From: Arcticimaribacter sp965277835
GTDB lineage: Bacteria; Bacteroidota; Bacteroidia; Flavobacteriales; Flavobacteriaceae
DNA: 64,000 nucleotides
NCBI GenBank assembly: GCA_965277835.1
Contig: OZ255841.1
Coordinates: 682,001 to 746,000, forward strand
Direction of reading: 5' to 3'
In this document: piece after piece, positions 9,544 through 19,872 of the stretch
Layout: the number at the start of each line of letters is the position of its first letter
Position numbering within the stretch: the first letter of the stretch is position 1
Position numbers and translations under genes: made by a program
The notes under the pieces: model-generated
Database searches by the model: none
What the model saw: only the letters and a program-made list of their open reading frames with translations
What the model was told of the DNA's origin: nothing

Positions 9544-12489
9544 ATGAAACTAAAACTCTCTTCTCATATATTAACTATTGTGTTATTGCTTTTTATTAAT
9601 CTTATTCAAGGGCAAACTACTTTTAGTGGAAAAATTCTTGATCAAGAAACTAACGAACCTTTACCAGGTGTCAATATTGTAATTCAAGGTACTTCAGAAG
9701 GTATTGTTACTGATTTTAATGGGGATTTTGAATTCAGAACTAACACACAATTACCTTTTACGGTTGAGGTTAGCTCCCTCGGGTTTGGAACAAAAACAAT
9801 ACAAGTTACTACTAACAACCAATCTATTTCTTTATCGCTTGAGGTTTCTGGAGAAAATTTAGATGAAATTGTTATTTCAGCTTCTAGACGACCTCAAAAA
9901 GTTCAAGAAGCCCCATCATCTGTTTCTATTATAACTGCAAAAGACATTAAAAATTCTGCTGACCCTGTTGAACCAGTACGCCAACTAATTAATATTCCAG
10001 GAGTACATCTGCAACAACAAACTGCAAATACAATTAATATAGAAATGAGAGCAGGGTCTGCTGCATTTGGAACTTCTACTTTTCCTATTTTAGATTACCG
10101 CTATTTGGTAACACCTTCTGCAGGAACATTTTTATCATATCAAAGTGGACTATCAAATATTGACATCGCAAAAATTGAAGTAGTGCGCGGAGCAGGGTCT
10201 GCCTTATATGGTCCTGGAGTTACCTCTGGTGTTGTCCATTTTATTTCTAAAAACCCTATTGATTATCCTGGTACCACTTTAGAGCTTTTAGCAGGTACGC
10301 TCAAAACATTTGGAATTAATTTTCGTCATGCCTATTCTAATAAAAGTAAAACATTAGGTTTCAAAGTTAATGCCCGTATAACAAGAGGGGATGACTTTGA
10401 ACTAGACCCTGTAGCTGATGCTGAGTTTATTAAAACTTTAAGAACTAATATATACAACCCACAAATTTCTAATAATCGTGTAAACGCAGCTCAACAAGGT
10501 ACACTTTTGTTAAGCCTTTCTGATTTAGACGACAATAAAGATGGTAACCCTATAGCAACTAAGTATAGAAATTATTCTTTCAATACACATTTAGAATTAA
10601 GGCCTAATGAAGAAACAAGTGCTTTTCTCTCTATGGGGGTTGCAAATGGAGGTGGTTTATTCTTTAATTCTCAAGGAGTCGGATACACACAAGGTAATGA
10701 CTATTGGTCTCAGTTTCGGATTCAATCGGGCGGTCTATTTGGTCAAGTATACTACAATAATAATGATGGAGGAGATGCGGCTAACCCAACATTTCTTTAT
10801 GCCTCTGGATTTAGGCAAATTGCCAAACGCGAATCTGTAGAGGCTCAATTACAATATAACTTTGATATACCAGGGTTTTTAGATACTAATGTAACCGCTG
10901 GAGTAGATTATAGATATAGTACATCGGATTCGCAAAATAGTTTATATGGAGTGAATGATGCTAACGATGATTATATAATTACAGGATTATACCTCCAAGG
11001 AACTTCTAAATTAGGTGAGAAATTAGATTTAACTTATGCTGGTCGCTACGATAAATTTAACTTTATAGATAACGGAGCTTTTGCCCCTAGGGTTGCTTTA
11101 GTTTATAAAGTTAGTCCTAAACATACTATTAGAGCCTCTTATAATATTGCAACTTTTGGGCCCACTGCGTTAGAGCAAAATGTTGACTTTCCAGTTTCCG
11201 TAATTGCCCCTGGTGTTGTTGATGTATGGTTGTCTGGTCAATCAAAACCTCAAAATTTTTCTCCGAATCCAGTAATTGATGTTTCAATCCCAGGAGTTCC
11301 AGACCTTCCGACAAATACACCTGGGCTTCCTTTAGCTGTACCATACGGTGCGGTAGCTGCCGAAACATTAGCAGCACTAATACCTGGACTACTTGCTGAT
11401 GGTCAAGCAGCATCATTTGTTCCTGTCATTCAGAACTTCTTCAGCACATACGTTCCTTCTGGGTTTACTGGGCAACTATCTCCATATAACCTCTTTAATA
11501 ATGAAAGATTAGACCAATTAGTTGGAACAGGAACTTCGGAAATAGGACGCGTATCATCATATGAAATCGGATACACGGGCTTAATTGGCGATCGTTTAAA
11601 AGTAGCCTTAGATGTATATACGTATGAACGTAAAGGATTTACAGAATTTACTGCCATAGGACCTACTTATAGGTTAAGTAATGCTAATGTTATAGGCGAC
11701 TTACCGTCAACTGTAACTAAAGATATTCTTCCTGTACTCAGAGATGCTATTACTGCTGAGGTAACCCAAGGAGTAACTAATCAATATACTTCAAATAATA
11801 TTCCTACAGCTGGAATACCTTCAGCAGGAGTGCCATCTCTTCAAGATGCAATTGCTAATACTCTTGCTACTAATCTTCCAGCTGCCGATGGGCTTGCCAC
11901 TCTTATTGGAAACTCTTTCATTCCTGGAGCCACTGTATTTGATAACAATGCAAAGCAGCTTTATCCTGTCTTTGGTGCTGTAGAAACTACCCTTGTCCCT
12001 CAAGGTGATAATATTACTCACATTTCTGCTGGATACCGTCGTTTTGGAAATGCTACTCGAAGTCATTTTGGAGCAGATTTAGCTTTAGAGTACTTTGTTA
12101 ATGATGAATTTTCTGTTTGGGGGAATACTTCGTGGCTTAGTCAAAATGTGTGGATTCCTGGTCAAAGTGATGATGATGGATTACCTTTCTCTTCATATCT
12201 AAACGCGCCTAAGTTTAAATATAGGCTCGGGTTAAAATACCTTAAAGAAGGGGGATTACGCTTTGGTACTACTTTCCAGCACGATGACTCATTCCAATCT
12301 AACCAAGGTGTATTTTCTGGTACCGTTCAAGAAAGAAATCTTGTTGACGCAAATTTAGGATATGATTTTGGAGATGGAATAGAACTTGATATATCTGCTA
12401 CAAATTTATTTGATCAGAAATATAGAACATACCCTAACCTACCTGTAATTGGAAGAAGAGTGATTGTAAAAGGCACTATTAACTTCTAA
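9544..12489 (+). CDS. TonB-dependent outer-membrane receptor
   Basis: A 981-residue receptor for energy-coupled uptake across the outer membrane. The ATG at 9544 is preferred over an upstream TTG because a signal peptide follows directly (LTIVLLLFINLIQGQ). Next come a carboxypeptidase-regulatory-like domain (GKILDQETNEPLPGVNI), a plug domain (DEIVISASRRPQKVQEAPSS) and a 22-strand-type barrel ending in an aromatic residue (VKGTINF). Two Pro/Ala-rich stretches inside the barrel (bases about 11190-11460 and 11740-11960) are probably long extracellular loops. The ligand is not predictable. It may work with the preceding propeller protein. Confidence 0.93.
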   Translation: MKLKLSSHILTIVLLLFINLIQGQTTFSGKILDQETNEPLPGVNIVIQGTSEGIVTDFNGDFEFRTNTQLPFTVEVSSLGFGTKTIQVTTNNQSISLSLEVSGENLDEIVISASRRPQKVQEAPSSVSIITAKDIKNSADPVEPVRQLINIPGVHLQQQTANTINIEMRAGSAAFGTSTFPILDYRYLVTPSAGTFLSYQSGLSNIDIAKIEVVRGAGSALYGPGVTSGVVHFISKNPIDYPGTTLELLAGTLKTFGINFRHAYSNKSKTLGFKVNARITRGDDFELDPVADAEFIKTLRTNIYNPQISNNRVNAAQQGTLLLSLSDLDDNKDGNPIATKYRNYSFNTHLELRPNEETSAFLSMGVANGGGLFFNSQGVGYTQGNDYWSQFRIQSGGLFGQVYYNNNDGGDAANPTFLYASGFRQIAKRESVEAQLQYNFDIPGFLDTNVTAGVDYRYSTSDSQNSLYGVNDANDDYIITGLYLQGTSKLGEKLDLTYAGRYDKFNFIDNGAFAPRVALVYKVSPKHTIRASYNIATFGPTALEQNVDFPVSVIAPGVVDVWLSGQSKPQNFSPNPVIDVSIPGVPDLPTNTPGLPLAVPYGAVAAETLAALIPGLLADGQAASFVPVIQNFFSTYVPSGFTGQLSPYNLFNNERLDQLVGTGTSEIGRVSSYEIGYTGLIGDRLKVALDVYTYERKGFTEFTAIGPTYRLSNANVIGDLPSTVTKDILPVLRDAITAEVTQGVTNQYTSNNIPTAGIPSAGVPSLQDAIANTLATNLPAADGLATLIGNSFIPGATVFDNNAKQLYPVFGAVETTLVPQGDNITHISAGYRRFGNATRSHFGADLALEYFVNDEFSVWGNTSWLSQNVWIPGQSDDDGLPFSSYLNAPKFKYRLGLKYLKEGGLRFGTTFQHDDSFQSNQGVFSGTVQERNLVDANLGYDFGDGIELDISATNLFDQKYRTYPNLPVIGRRVIVKGTINF

Positions 12490-12510
12490 TAAATCTATTA
12501 GTTTTTATAA

Positions 12511-12543
12511 AAAAGAGGAGTGTATAGAATACACTCCTCTTTT
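12511..12543. terminator. Bidirectional transcription terminator
   Basis: A perfect 15-base-pair stem (12511-12525 with 12529-12543) closed by a three-base loop. Its arms carry A4 and T4 at the outer ends, so it can act on both strands. It lies between the convergent TonB receptor and amidohydrolase genes. Confidence 0.88.
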
Positions 12544-12579
12544 ATTAACTAATCAATACGTTCTTAAAAAAAACGTCTA

Positions 12580-14154
12580 CTACTCTTTTTCAATACCAGG
12601 CTGAGTGATTATAAAACGCTCTTTCATTTTAGCTTCTTTTACCATAGTTTTAACTTCTTCTAAAAGCACTTTAGAATTATAAATAACACCATCGCTAATA
12701 GTATATTTAACTCCTCCTACCCGAACTACTTTATTATCCTCTGTAAGTTTTATTGCACCTGTTCCGTAGAGTACTTTTAAATTTTTTAGAGGATTAGAAT
12801 CTACTAAAATCATATCGGCAAACTTACCTACTTCTATCGACCCAATTTGGTTGTCCATATTTAATGCTTCAGCTCCATTGAGCGTAGCAGAACGAATTAC
12901 CTCCAAAGGGTGAAAACCTGCTTCCCTGAGTAATTCTAACTCCCGTATATATGCAAATCCATATAACTGAAAAATAAAGCCTGAGTCTGACCCTGTAGTT
13001 ACACGCCCCCCTCTATTCTTATATTCATTAACAAAAACCATCCATAAGTCAAAATTCCTTTTCCATGTAATTTCTTGCTCTGTACCCCAAAAATGCCAAT
13101 AAGATCCATGCGATATTTTACTAGGCTGATAAAAACGCCAAAGTGATGGTAAAGTATAGTCTTCGTGCCACTCCGCTCTTCTAGCGCGATGCAAATCTCT
13201 ACTTGCCTCATATATATTAAACGTTGGGTCAAGTGTGAAGTCTAAAGCTAATAACTCTTCCATTACATTATTCCAATGCTCCGAATAAGGTTCTGCAGCT
13301 TGTTCCCAAAGTTTTCCTGCCTCTTCAAAACGATGTTGCTCATTTTGGTAGTTATAGTCCAATGGATAATCCTGAACTGTTCTATCTTCAAAAAGTGCTT
13401 CGGGTAAACCATACCAATGTTCCATTGAAGTTAAACCTGCACGAGCAGAATGCAATACATTCCAACGAGCAACACTGAGTTGAGCATGATGACAAGCCGA
13501 CCCTAGCCCTAGTTTATTATTTTCATCTAAGGCTGCTTCCATAATTTCGGGTGCAGCACCAAAAAACTTAATACCGTCTGAACCTGCCTTAGCGTTTTGA
13601 CGAACCCACTCCCTAGCCTGTTCCACTGTACTAATCGGAACCTTTGCTCCTGAGCCAAAACCAGTATACTGTACAATTCTTGGTGCAATAATTTCGTTTT
13701 GTGCACTTTTCTTTTTTAAATCTAAGGTCCAATCGCGGTCACGTCCACTAGGTTCTCGTACGGTAGTTACTCCATGTGCCAACCATAGTTTAAATACATA
13801 ATCCCAATCAGCTCCTTGAGAAACTCCACCAATATGACCATGCATATCAATAAAACCTGGTAGTAAAAACATACCTTCAGCCTCAATTTCTTTTCCTCCT
13901 GCTGCTAGTTCTGGTCTTCTACTTTCATCTATGGCTACACCAGGGTAACCTACTACGCGCACTTGGGTTATTATGTTTTTCTCGACCACAACATCTACTG
14001 GGCCTAAAGGTGGTGCTCCATTTCCATTAATTAAAGTTGCACCTCTAATTATAAGCTGATTAAATGGGCCTTCTGCGCTTACTTTTTGTGCAACAGCTAT
14101 TTGCGATAAAAAAGAAAGTAAAAGAATTGCGATAAATATAAATTGTCGTTTCAT
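12580..14154 (-). CDS. Exported amidohydrolase-family protein
   Basis: A 524-residue metal-dependent hydrolase. A signal peptide (FIFIAILLLSFLSQIAVAQ) places it in the periplasm. The metal-binding signature FIDMHGHIGG lies near residue 105, ACHHAQ supplies further histidines, and TTGSDSGF carries the conserved late Asp. The C-terminal segment (IGSIEVGKFADMILVDSNPL) is typical of imidazolonepropionase-like amidohydrolases. The substrate is unknown; a cyclic amide or dipeptide is possible. It lies 53 bases downstream of the beta-oxidation genes on the same strand, so it may be read through from them. Confidence 0.85.
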   Translation of the reverse strand: MKRQFIFIAILLLSFLSQIAVAQKVSAEGPFNQLIIRGATLINGNGAPPLGPVDVVVEKNIITQVRVVGYPGVAIDESRRPELAAGGKEIEAEGMFLLPGFIDMHGHIGGVSQGADWDYVFKLWLAHGVTTVREPSGRDRDWTLDLKKKSAQNEIIAPRIVQYTGFGSGAKVPISTVEQAREWVRQNAKAGSDGIKFFGAAPEIMEAALDENNKLGLGSACHHAQLSVARWNVLHSARAGLTSMEHWYGLPEALFEDRTVQDYPLDYNYQNEQHRFEEAGKLWEQAAEPYSEHWNNVMEELLALDFTLDPTFNIYEASRDLHRARRAEWHEDYTLPSLWRFYQPSKISHGSYWHFWGTEQEITWKRNFDLWMVFVNEYKNRGGRVTTGSDSGFIFQLYGFAYIRELELLREAGFHPLEVIRSATLNGAEALNMDNQIGSIEVGKFADMILVDSNPLKNLKVLYGTGAIKLTEDNKVVRVGGVKYTISDGVIYNSKVLLEEVKTMVKEAKMKERFIITQPGIEKE

Positions 14155-14207
14155 ATAGAATAGTTTAATATCAGTTTTAAAACTAGTTATTTAAAATGAA
14201 ATTCTCC

Positions 14208-15368
14208 CTATAAAGGTAGTTCTAGTTTGCCTTTAAGTATGTTTCTAGAAATAATAATACGTTGAATTTCAGAAGTACCTTCATAAATTTGAGTAACTTT
14301 TGCATCGCGCATAAGGCGTTCTACGTGGTACTCTTTTACATACCCATTACCCCCGTGAATTTGAACTGCCTCTACAGTAATTCTCATTGCTACCTCCGAT
14401 GCTTTTAACTTTGCTATAGCACTGGCATAACCATAATCTTGCTTAGAATCTTTTAGATAAGCCGCTCGATAAACCAGCATTCTAGCAGCTTCAATCTCCA
14501 TAGCCATATCGGCTAACTTAAAAGCAATACCTTGATGTTGCCCAATAGGTTTTCCAAAAGTTTTTCTTATTTGCACATATTCTGTAGCTAATTCATACGC
14601 CCCTGCGGCGATACCAAGTGCTTGAGCTGCAATACCAATTCTCCCTCCCTCTAATGCTTTCATTGCAATTTTAAACCCAAAGCCCTCTCTACCTAGCCGA
14701 TTTTCTTTAGGTATCTTAACATCCGAATAATTAATAGTATGTGTATCCGAAGACCGTACCCCGAGTTTATCTTCTTTTGGACCTATTGTAATTCCTTCTC
14801 TGTCACGTTCTACAATAAATGCACTAATTCCATTACTCCTTTTAGATCTATCGGTTTGAGCAATTACCAAATGGATTGAGGCAGTCTCTCCGCTTGTAAT
14901 CCAATTTTTTACACCGTTAAGCAAGTAATAATCTCCTTTGTCTATTGCAGTAGTAGATTGCGATGTGGCATCGCTTCCTGCCTCTGGTTCCGAAAGACAA
15001 AAAGAACCCATTTCTTCGCCAGAAGCTAATTTAGGAATATACTTTTGTTTCTGTTCTTCTGTTCCAAATTTTTCTAAAGCAAAAAGTATCAAAGAGTTAT
15101 TCACCGACATAATAACCGAGCAACTATTGTCCACTTTCGATATTTCTTCTAATGCAAGTACATACGAAAGCGTATCCATTCCGCCACCACCATAGGTGGT
15201 GTTAGTCATCATACCTAAAAAACCCAAATCTCCCATTTGTTTCACAAATTCAGCTGGGTAAGTCATTGTGCTATCGCGCTCAATAACGCCTTTTTTTAAA
15301 CGTGATTGTGCAAAATCTCGTGCTGCATTTTTAACAGCTATGTGTTCTTCTTCTAACTTAAATATCAT
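14208..15368 (-). CDS. Acyl-CoA dehydrogenase
   Basis: A 386-residue FAD enzyme that makes the first double bond in fatty acyl-CoA beta-oxidation. It shows CLSEPEAGSDA and NGVKNWITSG, the standard acyl-CoA dehydrogenase signatures, RKTFGKPIGQHQGIAFKLAD, and the catalytic-base region QIYEGTSEIQR with its Glu near residue 366. Length and start are normal for short/branched-chain or butyryl-type members. It is the fourth gene of a leftward thiolase-FadJ-TesB cluster, 21 bases after the thioesterase gene. Confidence 0.95.
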   Translation of the reverse strand: MIFKLEEEHIAVKNAARDFAQSRLKKGVIERDSTMTYPAEFVKQMGDLGFLGMMTNTTYGGGGMDTLSYVLALEEISKVDNSCSVIMSVNNSLILFALEKFGTEEQKQKYIPKLASGEEMGSFCLSEPEAGSDATSQSTTAIDKGDYYLLNGVKNWITSGETASIHLVIAQTDRSKRSNGISAFIVERDREGITIGPKEDKLGVRSSDTHTINYSDVKIPKENRLGREGFGFKIAMKALEGGRIGIAAQALGIAAGAYELATEYVQIRKTFGKPIGQHQGIAFKLADMAMEIEAARMLVYRAAYLKDSKQDYGYASAIAKLKASEVAMRITVEAVQIHGGNGYVKEYHVERLMRDAKVTQIYEGTSEIQRIIISRNILKGKLELPL

Positions 15369-15389
15369 ATCCCTTTATATTCAAATTGT

Positions 15390-16256
15390 TTAAAGTTTTT
15401 GTTCTCGTATTAACCCTTCTTGTATAACAGAGGCTATCAAATCTCCTTTCTCATTAAATAAACGTCCTTGGTTGAAGCCCCTAGAATTTGATGCACTAGG
15501 ACTATTCATACTATACATTAACCAATTGTCGATTCTAAAACTTCGATGAAACCAAATCGCATGATCTAAACTAGCATAAAACACTTTTTTCTGACTCAAC
15601 TCTTTTCTGTATGGAAATGTAGCTGTATTTATTAAATTATAGTCCGAAGCATAAGCCAGTAATTGATGGTGTATAGCCAAGTTGTCTTGCTCTATAACAC
15701 TAGATGCTTTAAACCAAACATCGTTAGTTGGAGAGCTGTTTTCCGAATACTTGTTTAAAATATTTTCTATAGGACGCATCTCAAAAGCCTTTGGGAGTAA
15801 ACTTTTAAAACGGTCATATAATTCTGGTGCAGAATCTTTTATCTCTTTAATTTGCTCTGTGGTTGAAGACAAACCTTCAGGCTTTGGAAAAATTGGCATC
15901 TCAATTTGGTGATTTATACCTTCTTCGGTTTTATGAAAAGAAACTGACATATTGAAAATAGGAACATCGTTTTGCTTAGCAACTACTCTTCGCGTAGTAA
16001 AACTTCTCCCATCTCTAATCAAATCCACTTCATATACAATAGGAATATCAATCTGCCCTCCTAAAATAAAATAAGCGTGCATAGAATGTGCATAAATTCC
16101 TTTAGGTACTGTTTGGTATGCTGCATGTAAAGATTGCCCCAAAACTTGTCCTCCAAAAACTCGCCCCCACGAGGTTTTATGGTTTTCCCCAACAAAGATA
16201 TTATCGCCTATTTTTTTTACTGATAATAGGTCTATAATTTCTTGAATTGTAAGCAT
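15390..16256 (-). CDS. tesB: Acyl-CoA thioesterase II
   Basis: A 288-residue double-hotdog thioesterase that hydrolyses acyl-CoA to free acid and CoA. The N-terminal hotdog contains RVFGGQVLGQSLHAA and HSMHAYFILGG; the C-terminal one contains YASLDHAIWFHR with the expected catalytic Asp, then NSRGFNQGRLF. I choose the ATG at 16256, not the TTG two codons upstream. It lies between the FadJ-type gene and acyl-CoA dehydrogenase in one cluster, where it may relieve CoA shortage during beta-oxidation. Confidence 0.93.
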   Translation of the reverse strand: MLTIQEIIDLLSVKKIGDNIFVGENHKTSWGRVFGGQVLGQSLHAAYQTVPKGIYAHSMHAYFILGGQIDIPIVYEVDLIRDGRSFTTRRVVAKQNDVPIFNMSVSFHKTEEGINHQIEMPIFPKPEGLSSTTEQIKEIKDSAPELYDRFKSLLPKAFEMRPIENILNKYSENSSPTNDVWFKASSVIEQDNLAIHHQLLAYASDYNLINTATFPYRKELSQKKVFYASLDHAIWFHRSFRIDNWLMYSMNSPSASNSRGFNQGRLFNEKGDLIASVIQEGLIREQKL

Positions 16257-16312
16257 ACGCAAAGCTATAAAAAGCTTTTATTCTTAATTATAAAAAACAA
16301 GAATGTTTTCCA

Positions 16313-18469
16313 CTAACTAGTCTTATAATCGTGAATAGATTTTTTAGCTTCAGATAATGCCCTTAATCCATTAGGCACGTTAAATCGCTCTCCAAAACGA
16401 GTAGCGAAATCATCGCACTCTGCAACAAATTTTTGCATCCCAACAAAATCAATGTAAGATAAAACTCCACCTGTAAAAATTGGGAACCCCCACCCTAGTA
16501 CCGAGCCTAAATCGCCATCAACTACACTCCTCAGTACACCTTCTTCTAAACATCGAAAAGCTTCTATTGCCTGACGATGCATAATCCTTTTCCCGACAGT
16601 TTCTTTATCAAGTAGTGCTACGTTAGAATTATATTTTTCGGTAAGTCCTGTCCATAATTTTTTAGGCATCCCTTTAGGGTAATCATAAAACCCTGCACCC
16701 CACTTTTTCCCTTTTCGATTATGGTTTTCAACTAAATCTTTTTGCATGTTATAAGACCTAACTTGATATGCAGGTTTATTTTCGGTAGGGTCGCTTTCAT
16801 ATACATAAAGCCCCAATGTTAACGTAACTTCATCTATAACTGCTAAAGGTCCTACCGCCATTCCTTTGGCTTTTGCTACATTCTCTACCATAGCCGCAGG
16901 GACACCTTCTTCGACCATAAACATACCTTCAGAAACAAAAGTTCCGAAACAACGAGAGGTATAAAATCCGCGACTATCGTTTACTACAATAGGAATTTTT
17001 CCAATAGCAATAGCGTAATCAACTGCAGCAGCAATTGCATTTTCCTTAGTTTTTTCCCCTACGATAATTTCAACTAAAGGCATTTTTTCTACTGGAGAAA
17101 AGAAATGAATACCAATAAAATTGTTTGGACGCGCCGATGCTTTTGCAAGCTCTGTAATTGGAATAGTTGACGTGTTTGATGCATAAATTTTATCATCCCC
17201 CAAAACAGCTTCTGTTTCACTAGTAACTGTAGCTTTTAGTTTTGGATCTTCAAAAACCGCTTCAATTACTAAATCGCAACCTTTAATAGATTCAAAATCA
17301 GTTGTCGTTTCAATTTTTGACAACAAGGCTTCTGCTTTCTCAGGAGTAGAACGTTTTTTAGATATTGCTTTATCGAGAATTGTTTTCGAGTAACTTTTAC
17401 CTTTATCGGCAGCCTCTTGAGTAACATCTTTTAAAACCACATCCATTCCTGCTTTTGCCGAAACATAGGCAATCCCAGCACCCATCATCCCTGCACCCAA
17501 AATTCCAAGTTTTTTAACTTGATGTTTTGGTTCACCCTTAGAACGAGCAGTCCCTTTTTTGGCTTTCTGCAATTCGGTAAACCCAGTACGAATCATATTC
17601 TTAGCCTCTTTAGAATTGACTAGTTTAATAAAATGACGCGCTTCAATTTCTAATGCTCGGTCAATAGGCATTTGAAGTCCATCGTGAATTACTTTTAAAA
17701 TACTATTCTGTGCCGGATAATTCCCATGTGTTATTTTACTTAAATTTCCTGCTGCACCAACAAGTGTTTGCACCCCATTGGGAGACCATATATCTCCTCC
17801 AGGGATACGATGTTTCTTATTATCCCAAGGTTGTACAGGATTTGGGTTTGCATTAATCCAATCTTTAGCTTTTTTAATAAGTTCGTCTGGGTTTTCTGCT
17901 AAATCATCAATTAGTCCATCCCTAAAGGCATCTGGTGGGCGTACTTCTTTTCCCTGAAGTAAATACATTAATGCATTTTGTATACCCAATAAATAGGGCG
18001 CTTTTGAGTTTCCGCCTCCTCCAGGCAATAATCCTACTTTAGCTTCGGGAAACCCTAATTTAATTTTAATGTCATTTAAAACTATCCTATGATGACAAGC
18101 CAAACATAATTCTAAGCCACCACCCATAGCGGTACCGTTTATAGCTGCGACAAAAGGCTTCCCTCCTGTTTCAATAGCTCTAAGAGACTTGTGCATCTGC
18201 ATAATCTCATCAAAGTTTTTTTGAATATCGCTATCCATTTCATTTAATTCTCTCAAATCCGCTCCAGGCATAAACATACTCTGTCCAGAAGTAATAATTA
18301 CGCCTTTCAATTCTTTGTTGGCTATTGCATCTTCAGAAAACTCGATATATGTTTTTATAAAAGCTCTGCTAAATAAATTTGTTGGATTATGAATTTGATT
18401 GATTGTCAAAATCCCAATCTTATCTGCCCCTAATTCAAATTCAAAAAAATCATTTTTTATATTTTTCAT
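16313..18469 (-). CDS. fadJ: Fused enoyl-CoA hydratase / 3-hydroxyacyl-CoA dehydrogenase
   Basis: A 718-residue bifunctional enzyme for the two middle steps of beta-oxidation. The crotonase half (about 1-190) has FMPGADLRELNEM and AINGTAMGGGLELCLA for the oxyanion hole and PEAKVGLLPGGGG. The dehydrogenase half begins with the NAD-binding LGILGAGMMGAGIAY near residue 320 and contains GIHFFSPVEKMPLVEI with the catalytic His. The frame opens with a TTG directly after the thiolase stop; the ATG at 18469, seven codons in, is the more likely start. FadB and FadJ cannot be told apart with confidence by eye. Confidence 0.93.
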   Translation of the reverse strand: MKNIKNDFFEFELGADKIGILTINQIHNPTNLFSRAFIKTYIEFSEDAIANKELKGVIITSGQSMFMPGADLRELNEMDSDIQKNFDEIMQMHKSLRAIETGGKPFVAAINGTAMGGGLELCLACHHRIVLNDIKIKLGFPEAKVGLLPGGGGNSKAPYLLGIQNALMYLLQGKEVRPPDAFRDGLIDDLAENPDELIKKAKDWINANPNPVQPWDNKKHRIPGGDIWSPNGVQTLVGAAGNLSKITHGNYPAQNSILKVIHDGLQMPIDRALEIEARHFIKLVNSKEAKNMIRTGFTELQKAKKGTARSKGEPKHQVKKLGILGAGMMGAGIAYVSAKAGMDVVLKDVTQEAADKGKSYSKTILDKAISKKRSTPEKAEALLSKIETTTDFESIKGCDLVIEAVFEDPKLKATVTSETEAVLGDDKIYASNTSTIPITELAKASARPNNFIGIHFFSPVEKMPLVEIIVGEKTKENAIAAAVDYAIAIGKIPIVVNDSRGFYTSRCFGTFVSEGMFMVEEGVPAAMVENVAKAKGMAVGPLAVIDEVTLTLGLYVYESDPTENKPAYQVRSYNMQKDLVENHNRKGKKWGAGFYDYPKGMPKKLWTGLTEKYNSNVALLDKETVGKRIMHRQAIEAFRCLEEGVLRSVVDGDLGSVLGWGFPIFTGGVLSYIDFVGMQKFVAECDDFATRFGERFNVPNGLRALSEAKKSIHDYKTS

Positions 18470-18490
18470 CTCTAATATTTTATCATTCAA

Positions 18491-19693
18491 TTAAACACGT
18501 TCAATAATAGTTGCAATACCCATTCCTCCTCCAATACAAAGCGTAACTAATCCTGTATTTAAATCCCTACGTTCGAGTTCGTCCATAAGTACCCCAGTAA
18601 TCATACATCCTGTTGCGCCAAGAGGATGCCCCATAGCTATAGCTCCTCCGTTAACATTAACGATAGAATGGTCAACCCCTAGTTTATCCATAAAATACAT
18701 TGGAATAGCAGAGAACGCTTCATTTACTTCAAACAAATCAATATCATTAATTTTCATGCCTGCCTGTTCTAAAGCTTTTAGGGTTGCAGGAACTGGACCT
18801 GTTAACATAATCGTTGGGTCTGTTCCTTGAATAGCAGCTGTACGGATTTTGAAACGTGGAGTTAATCCCAAAGACTCGCCTATTTTTTTATTCCCTACTA
18901 AACTAACAGCAGCCCCATCGACAATAGCAGAAGAATTACCCGCATGATGTACGTGGTTTATTTCTTCAACTTCAGGATATTTATCAATTGCAACAGCATC
19001 AAAACCTCCCATACTTCCCATCATTGCAAATGAAGGCTGTAGAGTGCTAATGCCTTCTAAAGTTGTCGAAGGGCGAATATTCTCATCCGTTCTCAAAATA
19101 TCTATTCCATTAATATCTTTTATGGGCATACGAGACTTGAACCGCTTATCAGCTTCTGCCTCGGAAGCCCGCTTTTGTGATTCGACGGCGTATAAATCTG
19201 TGTCTTTCCTAGAGAAGTTGCTTTTTGTTGCAATCAAATCAGCAGAAATTCCTTGTGGTATTAGTTTTTTAGAAATTGCTTGAACAGGATCCATAAGAAA
19301 ACCGCCTCCATCGGAACCCATAGGCACACGAGACATACTCTCTACTCCGCCTGCTACTATAAGAGACCTAAAACCTGACTTTACATAAGCCGCAGCTTGA
19401 TTTATAGACTCTAAACCTGAACCACAAAAACGATTAAGTGTTACACCGCATAAATGGTCTCCATAGTTAGATTCTTGAGCCGCAGATTTTGCAATGTTAA
19501 CTCCTTGGTCTTTTACCTGAGCAACACAGCCTAAGATAACATCCTCTACTTTAGAAGTATCTAAGTTATTGCGCTCTTGCAAAGAAACTAGTACTTGCCT
19601 AGATAGTTCAGTTGGGGTTATACCATAAAGAGCGCCTTTCTTATTTCCTTTTCCTCGTACCGATCGAACGGCATCAAAAATATATGCTTCCAT
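18491..19693 (-). CDS. fadI: Acetyl-CoA C-acyltransferase (thiolase)
   Basis: A 400-residue thiolase for the last step of beta-oxidation, forming the alpha-beta pair with the next gene. The acyl-accepting Cys lies in NRFCGSGLESI, the catalytic His in NGGAIAMGHPLGATG, and the second Cys in TLCIGGGMGIATI. It begins the leftward cluster; the 179-base gap upstream is AT-rich and I found no convincing TAnnTTTG element in it. The fadA/fadI distinction is provisional. Confidence 0.94.
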   Translation of the reverse strand: MEAYIFDAVRSVRGKGNKKGALYGITPTELSRQVLVSLQERNNLDTSKVEDVILGCVAQVKDQGVNIAKSAAQESNYGDHLCGVTLNRFCGSGLESINQAAAYVKSGFRSLIVAGGVESMSRVPMGSDGGGFLMDPVQAISKKLIPQGISADLIATKSNFSRKDTDLYAVESQKRASEAEADKRFKSRMPIKDINGIDILRTDENIRPSTTLEGISTLQPSFAMMGSMGGFDAVAIDKYPEVEEINHVHHAGNSSAIVDGAAVSLVGNKKIGESLGLTPRFKIRTAAIQGTDPTIMLTGPVPATLKALEQAGMKINDIDLFEVNEAFSAIPMYFMDKLGVDHSIVNVNGGAIAMGHPLGATGCMITGVLMDELERRDLNTGLVTLCIGGGMGIATIIERV

Positions 19694-19872
19694 TTTTAAT
19701 TATTTAAAGTTTAATACTTTTTAAATTTTATCTAATATAAGTTTTGTTACTCATAGATGTTCTAAGTCAAAGTAGTTGTAAAAAGTAACCTAATTAATTG
19801 ATTTAATCCTCTTCAACTAATTTAATCAAGTTTTTAATAAAATACACTCCGCTTATAGTGAAAAAGAATGTT

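Noticed and set aside
11129..11657. Two minus-strand ORFs of 95 and 75 codons inside the TonB receptor gene
   Set aside because: They are antisense to a well-supported receptor frame, have repetitive composition that mirrors its Pro/Ala loops, and have no recognisable domain.
12511..12543. Possibility that the 15-base inverted repeat is a mobile-element end or recombination site
   Set aside because: It has a three-base loop, lies exactly between convergent stops and carries A/T runs at its edges, as an ordinary two-way terminator does; no second copy was seen.
19694..19872. Possible promoter or riboswitch before the thiolase gene
   Set aside because: The gap is AT-rich with TAAACTTTA-like sequence but no true TAnnTTTG and no structured motif.
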